From: Goleter apudmare HA4340-LM2
Lineage (GTDB): Bacteria > Cyanobacteriota > Cyanobacteriia > Cyanobacteriales > Nostocaceae
Assembly: GCA_019359495.1 (NCBI GenBank)
Contig: JAHHHF010000083.1
Coordinates: 62,001 to 126,000, forward strand
DNA length: 64,000 bases
Direction of reading: 5' to 3'
Each line of letters begins with the position of its first letter. Position 1 is the stretch's first letter. Positions 43,141 through 54,009 of the stretch are shown in pieces. The notes under the pieces were generated by a model that did not search any database, was not told where the DNA came from, and saw nothing but the letters and a program-made list of their open reading frames with translations. The position numbers were made by a program, and so were the translations under genes.

Positions 43141-44673
43141 TGTTGCTGGTGCAACTAATGTAAATCCTTCCGCTTCTCCCATAATTTTACTATTGCTGAG
43201 ATTTAACTTTGGCAAGGTTTCTTTATCCAGCAACAAATAAGATTCGTTAGATATCATTTGCTGTAAAACAGGTACAGTTGCAGCAGTTACTTGACAATCA
43301 CTGTAAAAGTCTAAACTAGGGCGACTATAGGCAAAAGAAGTGTAAATTTGTGTCCCTGTTGGTACGCGTTGGCGAATTAATACAGCTACTGGTTTGACGG
43401 GAAAAGCTTCATTTAATTCCCAAATCCAGGATTGAGAACTCATTAACAGGGCTAAAACCAAATACATACCAGAAAATAAGACTGGAATAAAATTGCGATC
43501 GCCCTTTTTAATCAACCATGCTACTATCCCCATAATGATTGCTAAAACTATACTCATGGCAATTAAAACAGGCTGAGGATCTGTCGTAGCAAAGTAAACA
43601 CAACCTCCCAACCCAGCAGTAGCAATTATCGCCAAGAATATCGCCCACAGAGGTTCATGAAACTTGCTTCTTTGCCAAACTACACTAAATTTCGCTCCAA
43701 CCGCTAATGCCAAAAATGGATAAACAGGCATAACATACCAGGGTAGTTTTGTTCGCATCAAAGAAATAGTTACTAAATAAACTATTGTGACTATCAGAAC
43801 CAAACAACCCCAGGTAGTATGGCGTTTTTTCCAAGCTAAATAAAAACCTCCTGGCAAAAACAACAGCCAGGGAAAACCGTATTTAAGTAACTCAATTAAA
43901 TAGTACCAAGGTGGGCCACTATTTCCTTCTACAGCTTGTCCCAGACGATCAAAAGCTTGAGACAGAAAATGCACTTGTAAGAAAGCATTACCATAATGTT
44001 GCCATTGTGCCACATACCAAGCGATCGCTGGGGCATTACCTAATAGCATTCCTACCCATAGATAGAGATTTTTTAATAAAGCTATTTGTCGATTTGCTAG
44101 CAGAAATAAACCAGCTATTCCTCCAAGTACCACCACTAACATACCCTTAGTCAAGGTAATTAGCCCTAAACAAAAACCTGCGCCTAGAGCATATTTTTTA
44201 TCATCACGAGCTTTTAGTAGACAAAATAACAACAATAGAAAAAAAGAAATAGTCATCCCATCTAACATTGCCAGTCTGCCGTGACGCACCACAGGCAACA
44301 TTGTCAAGTAAACCAAAGACCCAAACAATGCTGGTAAACTTTGATTAAAGGTTAAACGTCCCACCAAATAAAGTAAAGGAACTCCCAAAGCCGTTAATAC
44401 TGCACCAGGAAACCTGGTAGCGAATTCTTGCACTCCTCCTAGTTGGTAACACAATGCAATTAACCATTGCATTAAAGGTGGTTTTAACAAAAAAGGCTCT
44501 CCCTGAAGAGTAGGATAAAGCCAGTTACCAGTGCGGTAAATTTCTCTGGCAACAATAGCATAAGTGCCTTCATCCCAGTCTCGTAGAGGTGAATTACCCA
44601 AGAATATGAGGAACAAAATCAGAGATGCTATTGATAAGCCTAATAACCATTCTTTTTCTGGGAATGGGTGCAT
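43135..44673 (-). CDS. ArnT-like glycosyltransferase, family 39
   Basis: A 512-residue membrane protein with an N-terminal Asp/Glu loop after TM1 (LRDWDEGTYAIVAREIYRTG), the catalytic acidic motif of GT39/ArnT enzymes, followed by LQGEPFLLKPPLMQWLIALC. About eleven TM helices and a C-terminal soluble part (IYTSFAYSRPSLDFYSDCQV). ArnT enzymes take a sugar from undecaprenyl phosphate and add it to lipid A or another envelope acceptor on the periplasmic side. The acceptor in this organism is unknown. The gene is divergent from the GT2 and SMR-type genes that could make and flip its donor. Confidence 0.88.
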   Translation of the reverse strand: MHPFPEKEWLLGLSIASLILFLIFLGNSPLRDWDEGTYAIVAREIYRTGNWLYPTLQGEPFLLKPPLMQWLIALCYQLGGVQEFATRFPGAVLTALGVPLLYLVGRLTFNQSLPALFGSLVYLTMLPVVRHGRLAMLDGMTISFFLLLLFCLLKARDDKKYALGAGFCLGLITLTKGMLVVVLGGIAGLFLLANRQIALLKNLYLWVGMLLGNAPAIAWYVAQWQHYGNAFLQVHFLSQAFDRLGQAVEGNSGPPWYYLIELLKYGFPWLLFLPGGFYLAWKKRHTTWGCLVLIVTIVYLVTISLMRTKLPWYVMPVYPFLALAVGAKFSVVWQRSKFHEPLWAIFLAIIATAGLGGCVYFATTDPQPVLIAMSIVLAIIMGIVAWLIKKGDRNFIPVLFSGMYLVLALLMSSQSWIWELNEAFPVKPVAVLIRQRVPTGTQIYTSFAYSRPSLDFYSDCQVTAATVPVLQQMISNESYLLLDKETLPKLNLSNSKIMGEAEGFTLVAPATS

Positions 44674-44699
44674 ATTTACAATCCAAATAATTCTTTGTT

Positions 44700-44894
44700 T
44701 TAGCAGTAAATTATTGGTAAAATTTTTATAATACTTAGTATTACTTTTAAAGTTGTTAATCCTGGTATATCTGCCTTGAGTTTTTCTACTACTGTCAATT
44801 TTTGTTCAGCTTGTGTAGGTTGAAAACCATAAAAACTAACAAGAGAAAATATAGCGATCGCGTCTCTAACCAAAAACTTCCTTATTGATAACAT
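44700..44894 (-). CDS. Possible small exported protein
   Basis: Sixty-four residues from the ATG at 44894 (the listed start is TTG four codons earlier). The N-terminus looks like a signal peptide (KFLVRDAIAIFSLVSFYGFQ, cut after TQA), followed by a short charged part and a second hydrophobic end (TLKVILSIIKILPIIYC). No family recognised. It lies 26 bases upstream of the ArnT-like gene on the same strand and could be co-transcribed, but it may be spurious. Confidence 0.35.
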   Translation of the reverse strand: MLSIRKFLVRDAIAIFSLVSFYGFQPTQAEQKLTVVEKLKADIPGLTTLKVILSIIKILPIIYC

Positions 44895-45038
44895 TTTATA
44901 CCGCAATATATTACCGAAAGTAAGTGCATAGTTATGCTACCAAGAAAGTGTATAGTTAAATATTAAAAGTAATACTTACACATATTTTGTCAACTAAAAA
45001 AGCTTAATTAATAGGTTTCTACCAACTAAACAATAACA

Positions 45039-45989
45039 GTGAATCAGCCCATCTACTCTCTGGTCATTCCTATTTATAACGAAGAGGAAAATATTATAGA
45101 ACTATATCGTCGTCTCATTGATGTCATGGAACAGTTAGACGGCGAGGCTGAATTGATTTTAATTGATGATGGTAGCCGCGATCGCTCTTTGAGTATGATC
45201 CGCGAACTCTATCATCAGGATAGTCGGGTGCGCTATCTCAGTTTGGCACGGAACTTTGGTCATCAAATTGCTGTGACAGCAGGGTTGAACTTTGTTCAGG
45301 GCAAAAGCGTCATTGTGATGGATGCTGATTTGCAAGATCCCCCAGAACTACTTTTCCAGATGATTGAGAAATGGCAACAAGGCTACCAAGTAGTTTATGC
45401 CCAGCGTTTATCTCGTAGAAAAGAAAGCTGGCTCAAACGCTTTACAGCCTATGCCTTTTATCGTATTCTCAAGCTTCTAGCCCATGTAGATATCCCGGCT
45501 GATACGGGAGACTTCTGCTTGATGGATCGGCAAGTAGTGGATATTCTGAACGCTATGCCAGAACGTAACCGCTACATTCGTGGTTTACGCGCTTGGGTAG
45601 GCTTCCGTCAAACAGCCGTGCATTTTGAACGAGACCCTCGTTTTGCTGGTACAGTTAAGTATACTTTTGGTAAGTCGTGGGCATTAGCTGTGGATGGCAT
45701 TGTTTCCTTTTCAAAAGTTCCTTTAAGGCTAGCAACTTATATGGGAATGCTATCAGCAGGAGTAGCGATACTCATGATATTACTAGTTCTTTATTGGCGT
45801 TTATTTGAACCGAGTACCCCATTAATTGGATTTACGTTAATTACACTAGCTATGTTTTTTATGGGTTCTGTGCAATTAATTTGTATTGGAATTTTAGGTG
45901 AATATATTGGTCGTATATATGAAGAAGTCAAGGGGCGTCCTATTTACACTTTAAAGGAAACTGGAGGATTTGTGAATACTAATTCCTGA
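45039..45989 (+). CDS. ArnC/GtrB-type polyprenyl-phosphate glycosyltransferase (GT2)
   Basis: A 316-residue protein from a GTG start. The catalytic GT-A domain (residues 1 to about 220) begins [20 protein letters not shown] and contains the nucleotide-sugar and metal motifs [14 protein letters not shown] and [13 protein letters not shown]. The acceptor segment is [16 protein letters not shown]. Two C-terminal TM helices (about 230-255 and 265-290) anchor it. Enzymes of this type move a sugar from a nucleotide to undecaprenyl or dolichyl phosphate on the cytoplasmic face. With the SMR-type gene 98 bases downstream and the ArnT-like gene it forms a complete donor synthesis, flipping and transfer set. 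Confidence 0.92.
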   Translation: MNQPIYSLVIPIYNEEENIIELYRRLIDVMEQLDGEAELILIDDGSRDRSLSMIRELYHQDSRVRYLSLARNFGHQIAVTAGLNFVQGKSVIVMDADLQDPPELLFQMIEKWQQGYQVVYAQRLSRRKESWLKRFTAYAFYRILKLLAHVDIPADTGDFCLMDRQVVDILNAMPERNRYIRGLRAWVGFRQTAVHFERDPRFAGTVKYTFGKSWALAVDGIVSFSKVPLRLATYMGMLSAGVAILMILLVLYWRLFEPSTPLIGFTLITLAMFFMGSVQLICIGILGEYIGRIYEEVKGRPIYTLKETGGFVNTNS

Positions 45990-46087
45990 TTAGGAAGTGC
46001 CTATATAATTTGATTATTCGTGAAATTAGGCGCAAGTTATAATTAATCTCAATTCATATTCATTGATAAAATATAAAGGCAATCTCT

Positions 46088-46456
46088 GTGACACTGCAAG
46101 AATTTGTTTTACTGCTGATGTCAGTTCTCATTAGTGTAGCAGGGCAGTTTTTTCTGAAGCTAGGTGCTATGAGGCTGGGCAAAGTTAATGCAGGAAATAT
46201 TATCAATCACATTCTCAGCATCGTGACAACACCAGAACTTTTAATAGGTTTAACTTGTTACGCTCTTGGTGCTGTAGCATATATCCTACTGCTAACTAGA
46301 GTTAACTTGAGCGTTGCTGCACCAGCTGTGTCTGTAGGTTATATTTTCTCAGTTTTACTAGGTTGCTTAATCTTAAAGGAGCCAGTTCCACTAATCCGCT
46401 TACTAGGCTTGGGCTTCATTGTCATTGGTGTAACGTTATTAGTCTGGCAAAAATAA
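46088..46456 (+). CDS. SMR/EamA-type small membrane transporter (ArnE/ArnF-like)
   Basis: A 122-residue protein from a GTG start with four TM helices. TM1 contains LLMSVLISVAGQFFLKLGAM, with the Gln-Phe-Leu-Lys pattern of ArnE/ArnF-type proteins; TM3-TM4 read NLSVAAPAVSVGYIFSVLLG and LLGLGFIVIGVTLLVWQK. In the Arn pathway such proteins move the lipid-linked sugar to the periplasmic side; the same role is plausible here because of the preceding ArnC-like gene. A drug/metabolite efflux role is the alternative. No partner subunit of the same type is adjacent, so it would act as a homodimer. Confidence 0.82.
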   Translation: MTLQEFVLLLMSVLISVAGQFFLKLGAMRLGKVNAGNIINHILSIVTTPELLIGLTCYALGAVAYILLLTRVNLSVAAPAVSVGYIFSVLLGCLILKEPVPLIRLLGLGFIVIGVTLLVWQK

Positions 46457-47578
46457 AATCTAGCTACATTTTCACTATCAAAGCTGTTTTGTCTACATTT
46501 GCTGATAGCGTCTGGAAACGAAGTTTTCCCAAGGTTATAGGTTAAATTGACACTGATCTTGTATCGAGGTGGTAAGCACCCAAGTAAGCAACGCTTAAGT
46601 AAGTATAGTGGATGACAACTTGCTAATTTCAGATTATTGTCAGGGCAAAACAACATGCTTACCTGTATACTTAATTTTCAGTAATTATATGCACACAAAT
46701 TATTGCTTTAGCTTATCAGAAAAAGTACTTAAGTAAGTTAATGACTAACATTGTCATACTTAAAATATAAATTTGTTGTAAAGTTCAGCGTATATACGGT
46801 AAAGATATATTAAACTCCTATGTTTAGATGACAATGATCTGTATTAATTAATGGTTAATATTCAGCTTGAAAAAATCTATCTGTTATTGAGCAAAGCTCA
46901 TATTAAAAATAGTACGCAATGGTTTTCTCTCAACACTAAAATTTTAGTGGCGGCGACTGAGTAAACAGTATCTAGGCTAACGAATCATTGCCCCCAAGCA
47001 GTGGGAAACTATATGCAGTTGATAGTTATCTAGCTAATTAACATAGAGATAACAGTCAATAGTGGAAAATTTAACTTTTTCTTAAAAAGGAAGCAATGAC
47101 TCTAAGCCTTACAATAAACTCTATTGGAAATAAAATCGGTGATTTTAGCTAATATCTTTGGTTAGATACTTCGTCCTCAATCAAATAATTGATTAGCCCA
47201 TCTGTAGAAAACGAACCCAAAATTCGCAAATCTCAGGTCTAACTAATCATAAATAGTTGCCGAAGCAATTATTTTGCCTGCTGGAGTTAGCTATATGTAT
47301 TGCAAGCTCTACCTCTTATTAAGTGGGTTGTTATAGATAGATTGGCTGAAATTCAACAACAGTAAATATTTTATAGGCAGTGGTTGGTTCAAAGCAGACA
47401 GGTTAACCTGCTGATTTGCCTAGATGTCCACACGCCTAATTACTGATCTTCTGTTAATCAAGATACATATTTTCAGGATTACCAGAAGGTAACCAGGTAT
47501 CTAAGTATATAGAAAAAATGTGCTATAACTTACCGTCAGCACCCTGGCTGATGGTTAGATCCTTGAAGGAGCTGTGAA
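46457..47578. other. 1.1-kb AT-rich intergenic region
   Basis: No gene supported. The frames at 46339 (minus) and 46363 (plus) are shadows of the transporter gene. The inverse copy of the 21-base motif is at 46784-46804. The rest is unstructured as far as can be seen, possibly a long leader of the deacetylase gene. Confidence 0.5.
46784..46804 (-). repeat. 21-base motif, copy 2
   Basis: On the plus strand TTCAGCGTATATACGGTAAA plus G is the inverse of the copy at 10741-10761 with one mismatch. It lies about 775 bases before the deacetylase start, in AT-rich DNA. Confidence 0.45.
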
Positions 47579-48487
47579 GTGGAAAGCAATAAGTCGTTTT
47601 TTTGGCCGCAAGGAATATTAATTGCGCTAGTCGCCATAACTGGTAGTTTTAGTCTTGGGTTGATGATGCTTCTTAAGCCTAATGCTTCAGATGCACAGAG
47701 TAGAGAAAGTATAAATAAAAACTACATAACTGCCAAAACAGGAACTCAACAACGTCTTGAGGGATTAAAAGCGGCAATGCTGACAACTTGGCAGCAAGAA
47801 GCTAGCACGAAGGGTCTTTCTTCTACGGTGCCAGCACGCTTTCAAGGAGCTACGATCGCTGATGCTAAACTTGCTAAAGATCAAAAAGTCATCGCCCTGA
47901 CCTTTGATGATGGCCCTTGGCCACAAACGACTGTGCAAGTTTTGGATATCCTGAAACAAAATGATGTAAAGGGAACATTTTTTGTTGTTGGACAGAATGT
48001 CAAGAATTATCCAGATTTAATGAAGCGGATAGTTGCCGATGGTCATGGCATTGGGAACCATACTTGGCATCACTGGTATCATGCGATGAATCCACAAACG
48101 GCAGCCTATGAAGTTGAGAACACTACAAATTTGATTTATAAAACCACGGGTGTGAAAACGGGTTTGTTTCGACCACCAGGGGGGATGATGCACAATGGAG
48201 TCGCTGCTTATGCTAGAAATAGCAAGTATGCAGTTGTGATGTGGTCGTCTGACTCTATAGACTACTCACGTCCTAGCGTGCCCAAGCTGATAAATAACGT
48301 ATTTCGGCAGGCAAAACCTGGTGGGATAGTCTTAATGCATGATGGTGGTGGTAATCGTTCCCAGACTGTACAGGCTTTACCAACTATTATTGAAAACTTT
48401 CGGAAGCAGGGCTATAGTTTTGTCACTGTTTCAGAACTTTTAGAAATGCAAGATAAACACCAAAAGTTGATCGCAAACAAGAAGTGA
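47579..48487 (+). CDS. Polysaccharide deacetylase (NodB domain)
   Basis: A 302-residue protein from a GTG with AAGGAG upstream. One N-terminal TM or signal segment (residues of about 11-32, GILIALVAITGSFSLGLMML) places it outside the cytoplasmic membrane. The NodB domain (about 100-290) has the catalytic Asp110-Asp111 (LTFDDGPW), the metal-binding His161 and His165 (GNHTWHH), RPPGG and the C-terminal LMHDGG. It removes acetyl groups from N-acetylated sugars, possibly peptidoglycan or an exopolysaccharide. Neighbouring glycosyltransferases fit a cell-envelope role, although the 1.1-kb gap argues against an operon. Confidence 0.92.
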   Translation: MESNKSFFWPQGILIALVAITGSFSLGLMMLLKPNASDAQSRESINKNYITAKTGTQQRLEGLKAAMLTTWQQEASTKGLSSTVPARFQGATIADAKLAKDQKVIALTFDDGPWPQTTVQVLDILKQNDVKGTFFVVGQNVKNYPDLMKRIVADGHGIGNHTWHHWYHAMNPQTAAYEVENTTNLIYKTTGVKTGLFRPPGGMMHNGVAAYARNSKYAVVMWSSDSIDYSRPSVPKLINNVFRQAKPGGIVLMHDGGGNRSQTVQALPTIIENFRKQGYSFVTVSELLEMQDKHQKLIANKK

Positions 48488-48576
48488 TCATGAAATTGGG
48501 CACAGGTTATTGGGAATAGGGCAAGGGGAATAAACTTAGCACTGCTAGGTCTGTACTCCTTGCCCAATCTCTTGAA

Positions 48577-51500
48577 CTAAACTGTACTTAGTTGTTTTTG
48601 TTCAGCATTAGCTTCTGGACTATCAGCCTCAGAAGGTGGTACTAATTGCCAGAACCTAGGCAAGAATTCTGACCAGTTTTGTAGAATCGCTTTGGCTTTT
48701 GGTGAACCAGTGCGATCGCTATGAAATCTAATTAATTCTTGCAATTGTTTTTCACCAGCTGCCGTACTTACCCGTTGAATTTTGACGATTTCCCGATTGA
48801 CTAAATCTGGGAAGGAACCTTCTTCATCTAGGAAGTATGCGAGTCCACCAGTCATCCCTGCGGCGACGTTGCGTCCTACTTTACCGAGAACAACAATCAC
48901 ACCACCAGTCATATATTCACAGCAATGATCACCCGCACCTTCAATGACAGCGACAGCTTTGGAGTTCCGCACAGCAAAGCGTTCTCCTGCTAAACCGTTG
49001 GCAAACAACACCCCACCGGTAGCACCATAGAGACAGGTATTGCCAATTATCACATTTTCTGCATGGTTATATGTGGCATCAGCAGGTGGTTTAATAATGA
49101 TTTCACCACCGTGCATCCCCTTACCTACGTAGTCGTTGGCTTCTCCTTCCAGCCTGAGAATAATACCGGGAAGGTTGAAAGCGCCAAAACTTTGACCAAC
49201 GCTACCGTGGAAGTTGAGGTTAATTTGTCCGGCAAAACCGCTATCACCGTACTGAGAGGCGATCGCACCGGCTAACCGCGCCCCCACAGTTCTATCGGTG
49301 TTGACTATCTTCAATGTTTTGGTGACAGTAGACTGATTTTTAATAGCCGCTTGAATCTCCGGATCAGCAAGTAACTGATCATCTACAACTGCACCATTAC
49401 TATGAACTTCTTCATGCACCAACCAGTTACGGTTATGCTTGCTATCCGGTAGCTTCAGTAAGCAGTTGAGATTGATGGATTGGGTTTTGGTGAGTTTCAC
49501 CTCATCACGCAATTTCAGCAAATCTGCACGCCCCACAATTTCTGACAAAGAACGGTAGCCAAGTCGCGCCAACAGACTCCGGACTTCTTCAGCGACAAAG
49601 TAGAAGAAGTTGACTACGTGTTCGGGTATACCTGTGAACCGTTTCCGCAGTTCTTCTTTTTGGGAAGCAACACCCACAGGGCAGTTGTTGGTGTGGCAAA
49701 TCCGCGCCATAATACAACCTTCGGCAATCATGGCGATGGAACCAAAGCCAAATTCTTCGCCTCCCATCAATGCACCTATTACCACATCCCAGCCACTCTT
49801 GAGTCCACCATCTACCCGCAGAATGACGCGATCGCGCAGTTCATTATCCATTAAAACGCGATGCACTTCGCTTAAGCCCAACTCCCACGGCGAACCAGCG
49901 TGCTTAATTGAGCTTAATGGTGAGGCTCCTGTACCGCCATCATGTCCGGATATCTGAATAATATCAGCGTTAGCTTTGGCAACACCCGCAGCGATCGTCC
50001 CAATCCCAATTTCTGCCACTAGCTTCACTGATACCTGTGCTTTGGGATTGATTTGGTGCAGGTCAAAAATCAGTTGCGCTAGGTCTTCAATGGAATAGAT
50101 ATCATGGTGCGGTGGTGGTGAAATCAGAGTTACACCTGGTTTTGAGCGCCGTAACATCGCAATGTAAGGACTCACCTTCGGCCCTGGTAGTTGTCCACCT
50201 TCCCCTGGCTTGGCACCTTGGGCGATTTTAATTTCAATTTGTTTGGCGCTAGCTAAGTACCCTGGTGTCACCCCAAACCGTCCGGAGGCGACTTGTTTAA
50301 TCGCACTGGAAGCCGTGTCACCATTCCGCAAGCCTTTTAAGTGCGGTAGGGTGGGTGAGTAGCCAGACTCATCGACATCATTGAGTACTTTATACCGGAC
50401 TGGGTCTTCGCCACCTTCCCCAGAGTTGGATTTACCACCAATGCGGTTCATAGCGATCGCCAGAGTTTCATGTGCTTCCCGCGACAACGCGCCTAAGGAC
50501 ATCCCCCCGGTACAGAAGCGCTGCACAATCTCACTGACTGAGTCTACTTCTTCTAGAGGAATAGATAGGCGATCGCTTTGGAAGTCTAGTAAGTCACGTA
50601 AGGCGGTAACTGGTCTAGTTTGCAGGTGTTGTTTATAAACTTCGTAGTGGTCATATTTTTTACCATCTACCGCTTTATGCAGCGCCTTTGTCAGTTCGGG
50701 GCTGTTCATGTGGTATTCGCCGCCACGACGGTACTGGACAAAGCCCAAGTTTTCTAACTTTTTAGTTGTGAGTTCAGGGAAAGCCTTGTGATGGAAGGAC
50801 AGTACTTCTTGTGCTAGTTCGCTAATACTTAACCCAGCAATGCGGGAAGTTGTACCCCTAAATCCCAGTGCTAATAAATCTCCACCAATCCCAATGGCTT
50901 CAAAAATTTGTGCAGCTTGATAGCTGGAGAGTAAAGAAATCCCCATTTTGGAAAGAATCTTTAATAAACCAGATTCTATCGCTTTCCGATAGTTCGCCAC
51001 AGCCTGCTCTAATGTGAGAGACTTAATTTGACCACGCGTCATAAATTGTTGAGTTTTGGGGTCAGACCACCAATCACGCACAGTTTCTAAAGCCATGTAG
51101 GGACAAACAGCACCAGCACCATAGCCAATCAAACAAGCAAAGTGATGAGTACTCCAGCACTGAGCTGTGTTGACAACTAAGGATGCTTTCATTCGCAACC
51201 CCTCCCGGATCAGATGGTGGTGGACTGCACCTACAGCTAAGAGGGGAGGAATATAGCTGTATTCAGTACCAAGTTGTGAGCGGTCATTCAATATCAAAAT
51301 CTTCGCACCTGCCCGTACTGATTCCGCCGCTTTCGCTTGTAAAGATTCAACGGCTGCTTTTAATCCCTCTGGGCCTTTAGCAATTTCAAACAGTGTTGAC
51401 AACTCAGCCGTCGCAAATCCCGACAACTTAATTGCTTCTAATTCTGATTCAGTCAGAACTGGCGAATCTAGCTTCACCCTTCTGGCATATTCTGGCTTGA

Positions 51501-53247
51501 CTTCTAGTAAGTTACCCCGTTCTCCCAGTTCCACTTTCAAAGACATCACCAGCTTTTCCCTCAAAGGGTCAATAGGTGGGTTTGTCACTTGAGCAAAGCG
51601 CTGCTTGAAATAGTCATACAACAAGTGGGGTTTTTCTGACAGCACTGCCAGGGGAATATCATCTCCCATACAAAAAGTTGGTTCTGAACCTTGCAGCGCC
51701 ATTGGCTGAATAATCATTTCCACATCTTCTGTGGTGTAACCAAAAGCAAGTTGATGTTGCAGCAATGATCGTCTAGCGATTGTCTGTTCTGGATCACTTG
51801 TCGAGTGTCCTTTACCATTGCCATTACCATTAGCAGATGATATGGGTGCTTCACCTTGCCGCAGGGTATGACTCTTGACTAATGATTTTAATTCTTGACG
51901 ATGCTGTTGCAACCATTCCCCATAGGGATGCTGTTTAGCAATTCGCTGCTTAATCTCCCAATTCTTCAGTACTTCCTGGGTTTGTAAATCTACAGCAATC
52001 ATTTGCCCAGGTCCCAGCCTACCTTTTTCGATAATATCAGCTTCTGGGAATTCCACGACACCTGCTTCCGAAGCGACAACGATGTAGTCATCTTTGGTGA
52101 TCACATAGCGCGCTGGTCTTAAACCGTTACGGTCTAATGTTGCACCAACTTTTTGACCATCACTGAACACCAACAGTGCTGGGCCATCCCAGGCTTCTTG
52201 CAGACCACTGTAGTACTCATAGAAATCCACAATTTCTGGATAGTCGCCCAAAGACGGCTGATTTTGGTAGGCTTCTGGGACTAACATCATCAAGGCTTCC
52301 AAGGGGCTACGTCCAGAACGTACCAACAACTCTAATACATTATCTAAGGTAGCTGAGTCACTGTTATCAATGTGAACCAATGGCTTGAGTTCGTCAATGC
52401 GACTACCCCATACTGGATTCCCTAAGCTGGCTTCTCGTGCCATCATCCAGTTAATGTTACCCAAGAGCGTGTTGATTTCGCCATTGTGTCCCAATAGCCG
52501 CATAGGTTGAGCCAAGGGCCACTTGGGCATGGTGTTAGTACTAAAGCGGCGGTGATAGACAGCAAAAGCACTCTTATAAGCTGGATTTTGCAAATCTTGA
52601 TAAAACTCTCCCAACACAGCCGAACGCACCATACCTTTATAAACAATTGTGCGGCTCGACAAAGAGCAGACGTAAAATTCTTCGGAAATATTTTTTGCCG
52701 CCTTCACAATACGGCGACTAGTAATATACAGTTCCCTTTCTAATTGATCGCCACTTTTATTTGCAGCAGCGAGAAAAACTTGTTCTATTTGGGGTTGATT
52801 TTCTTTGGCTTGTACTCCTAATAAATCAGGTTGCACTGGTACTACTCGCCAGCCCAGTACAGTCAATTTTTCCTCAGCCGCTATTTGCTCAACCGCAGAC
52901 CGAGATTTCCGGGCTGCTTCGGGATCTTGTGGTAAAAAAATCATCCCCACAGCTACATTTTCTGTGCTCGTGACTGGGAATTCTGGTTGGAACAACTCCC
53001 AAGGTATCGCTGTCAATATGCCTGCACCATCACCAGAGTCTTGATCTGCACTACAACCACCCCGGTGTTCAAGGCAGGTCAGAGCAACTAAGGCTTTGGT
53101 GACAATTTCGTGGCTGGCATGATTTTGGCGATGGGCAATAAAACCCACACCACAAGCATCTCGTTCTTCTACTAACCACCTTTGCCCTTGGTAATTATCT
53201 TCTGCTAGTGTAACGTGGTGATTTTGATTCATTGGTTGATTATTCAT
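48577..53247 (-). CDS. glsF: Glutamate synthase, ferredoxin-dependent type
   Basis: A 1556-residue enzyme that makes two glutamates from glutamine and 2-oxoglutarate, the second step of ammonium assimilation. The N-terminal amidotransferase has the nucleophile Cys32 (RDACGVGF; about 31 residues are removed if processed). The central domain is followed by the FMN-binding synthase domain ([35 protein letters not shown]). The 3Fe-4S cluster cysteines are in [15 protein letters not shown] (C-x5-C-x4-C). The C-terminal beta-helix domain is GXXGXXXG-rich ([17 protein letters not shown]). No small NADPH subunit gene is adjacent, which favours the ferredoxin type; the sequence cannot fully separate this from the NADPH large subunit. 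Confidence 0.93.
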   Translation of the reverse strand: MNNQPMNQNHHVTLAEDNYQGQRWLVEERDACGVGFIAHRQNHASHEIVTKALVALTCLEHRGGCSADQDSGDGAGILTAIPWELFQPEFPVTSTENVAVGMIFLPQDPEAARKSRSAVEQIAAEEKLTVLGWRVVPVQPDLLGVQAKENQPQIEQVFLAAANKSGDQLERELYITSRRIVKAAKNISEEFYVCSLSSRTIVYKGMVRSAVLGEFYQDLQNPAYKSAFAVYHRRFSTNTMPKWPLAQPMRLLGHNGEINTLLGNINWMMAREASLGNPVWGSRIDELKPLVHIDNSDSATLDNVLELLVRSGRSPLEALMMLVPEAYQNQPSLGDYPEIVDFYEYYSGLQEAWDGPALLVFSDGQKVGATLDRNGLRPARYVITKDDYIVVASEAGVVEFPEADIIEKGRLGPGQMIAVDLQTQEVLKNWEIKQRIAKQHPYGEWLQQHRQELKSLVKSHTLRQGEAPISSANGNGNGKGHSTSDPEQTIARRSLLQHQLAFGYTTEDVEMIIQPMALQGSEPTFCMGDDIPLAVLSEKPHLLYDYFKQRFAQVTNPPIDPLREKLVMSLKVELGERGNLLEVKPEYARRVKLDSPVLTESELEAIKLSGFATAELSTLFEIAKGPEGLKAAVESLQAKAAESVRAGAKILILNDRSQLGTEYSYIPPLLAVGAVHHHLIREGLRMKASLVVNTAQCWSTHHFACLIGYGAGAVCPYMALETVRDWWSDPKTQQFMTRGQIKSLTLEQAVANYRKAIESGLLKILSKMGISLLSSYQAAQIFEAIGIGGDLLALGFRGTTSRIAGLSISELAQEVLSFHHKAFPELTTKKLENLGFVQYRRGGEYHMNSPELTKALHKAVDGKKYDHYEVYKQHLQTRPVTALRDLLDFQSDRLSIPLEEVDSVSEIVQRFCTGGMSLGALSREAHETLAIAMNRIGGKSNSGEGGEDPVRYKVLNDVDESGYSPTLPHLKGLRNGDTASSAIKQVASGRFGVTPGYLASAKQIEIKIAQGAKPGEGGQLPGPKVSPYIAMLRRSKPGVTLISPPPHHDIYSIEDLAQLIFDLHQINPKAQVSVKLVAEIGIGTIAAGVAKANADIIQISGHDGGTGASPLSSIKHAGSPWELGLSEVHRVLMDNELRDRVILRVDGGLKSGWDVVIGALMGGEEFGFGSIAMIAEGCIMARICHTNNCPVGVASQKEELRKRFTGIPEHVVNFFYFVAEEVRSLLARLGYRSLSEIVGRADLLKLRDEVKLTKTQSINLNCLLKLPDSKHNRNWLVHEEVHSNGAVVDDQLLADPEIQAAIKNQSTVTKTLKIVNTDRTVGARLAGAIASQYGDSGFAGQINLNFHGSVGQSFGAFNLPGIILRLEGEANDYVGKGMHGGEIIIKPPADATYNHAENVIIGNTCLYGATGGVLFANGLAGERFAVRNSKAVAVIEGAGDHCCEYMTGGVIVVLGKVGRNVAAGMTGGLAYFLDEEGSFPDLVNREIVKIQRVSTAAGEKQLQELIRFHSDRTGSPKAKAILQNWSEFLPRFWQLVPPSEADSPEANAEQKQLSTV

Positions 53248-54009
53248 ACCCTGTTCCTGAGATATTGAGTTGCAAATGTTGCCGCTATTTGTGAGGAAAA
53301 TTTTCTAAATTTAGCAAGGGAGAAAGTAAGTATAGAATCACCGAAATTTAGGGAAAAAAAATTTTAACTTCGGTTTTACTTTTTGGTTCACCCGTGTTAA
53401 AATCGTCGCGCTATTTTTTTGTGTGCTTATGCTGAGTTAGACAAATTACTTTGGCTCTAATAGTCTTCTATTCATATGGTGAATGGTGAAGCTAATTTAC
53501 TTCTCTTGATCTCAGATACTTAGTCAACTTTACAGGTATTACCAGGCTCGGCTGACCTGATACAGAACTTAATCTGAATGCTTCACCGATTTTAGTGCCT
53601 AAATTTTCCTGATTCGGCAACAAAATCAGCCTAGTACACTATGTGACCATTTGACAATTCCTAAATATCTCTATTGTTGTCTAGATTTTTGTTAATTATT
53701 AGTTGCCATTTGTGTTACTACTAGCTAGACCTCACTTACAGTAGCAACAATAGCAAACATCGGTGAGGAGGTAATATTTTAATCCAGCTTGGATCAACAA
53801 GACTAACGTCATGATTTGCTGGAGACGTGTGCCAGTTCAAACACTTAGGTGCAGTAGTTTCTTAAGAAAAATGATTGCGGCTTTCTACAAGAGATAAAGA
53901 GCCAATCTATAGACTATCACGTTTTCTTGAAACTTATATCATGATTTCTTTATATTTTCGCATAATTTGATTTACACCTTGAGTGATAGCTTTCAAAAGT
54001 ACCTATTAA
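53248..54009. other. Intergenic region, divergent glsF and NAGPA genes
   Basis: No gene seen. About 760 AT-rich bases contain the promoters of both genes. I looked for an NtcA-type GTA-N8-TAC site before glsF and did not find a clear one. Confidence 0.5.

Noticed and set aside
53248-53460. Possible glutamine riboswitch or NtcA site upstream of glsF
   Set aside because: Neither the conserved glnA RNA core nor a GTA-N8-TAC box with a spaced -10 could be found on reading.
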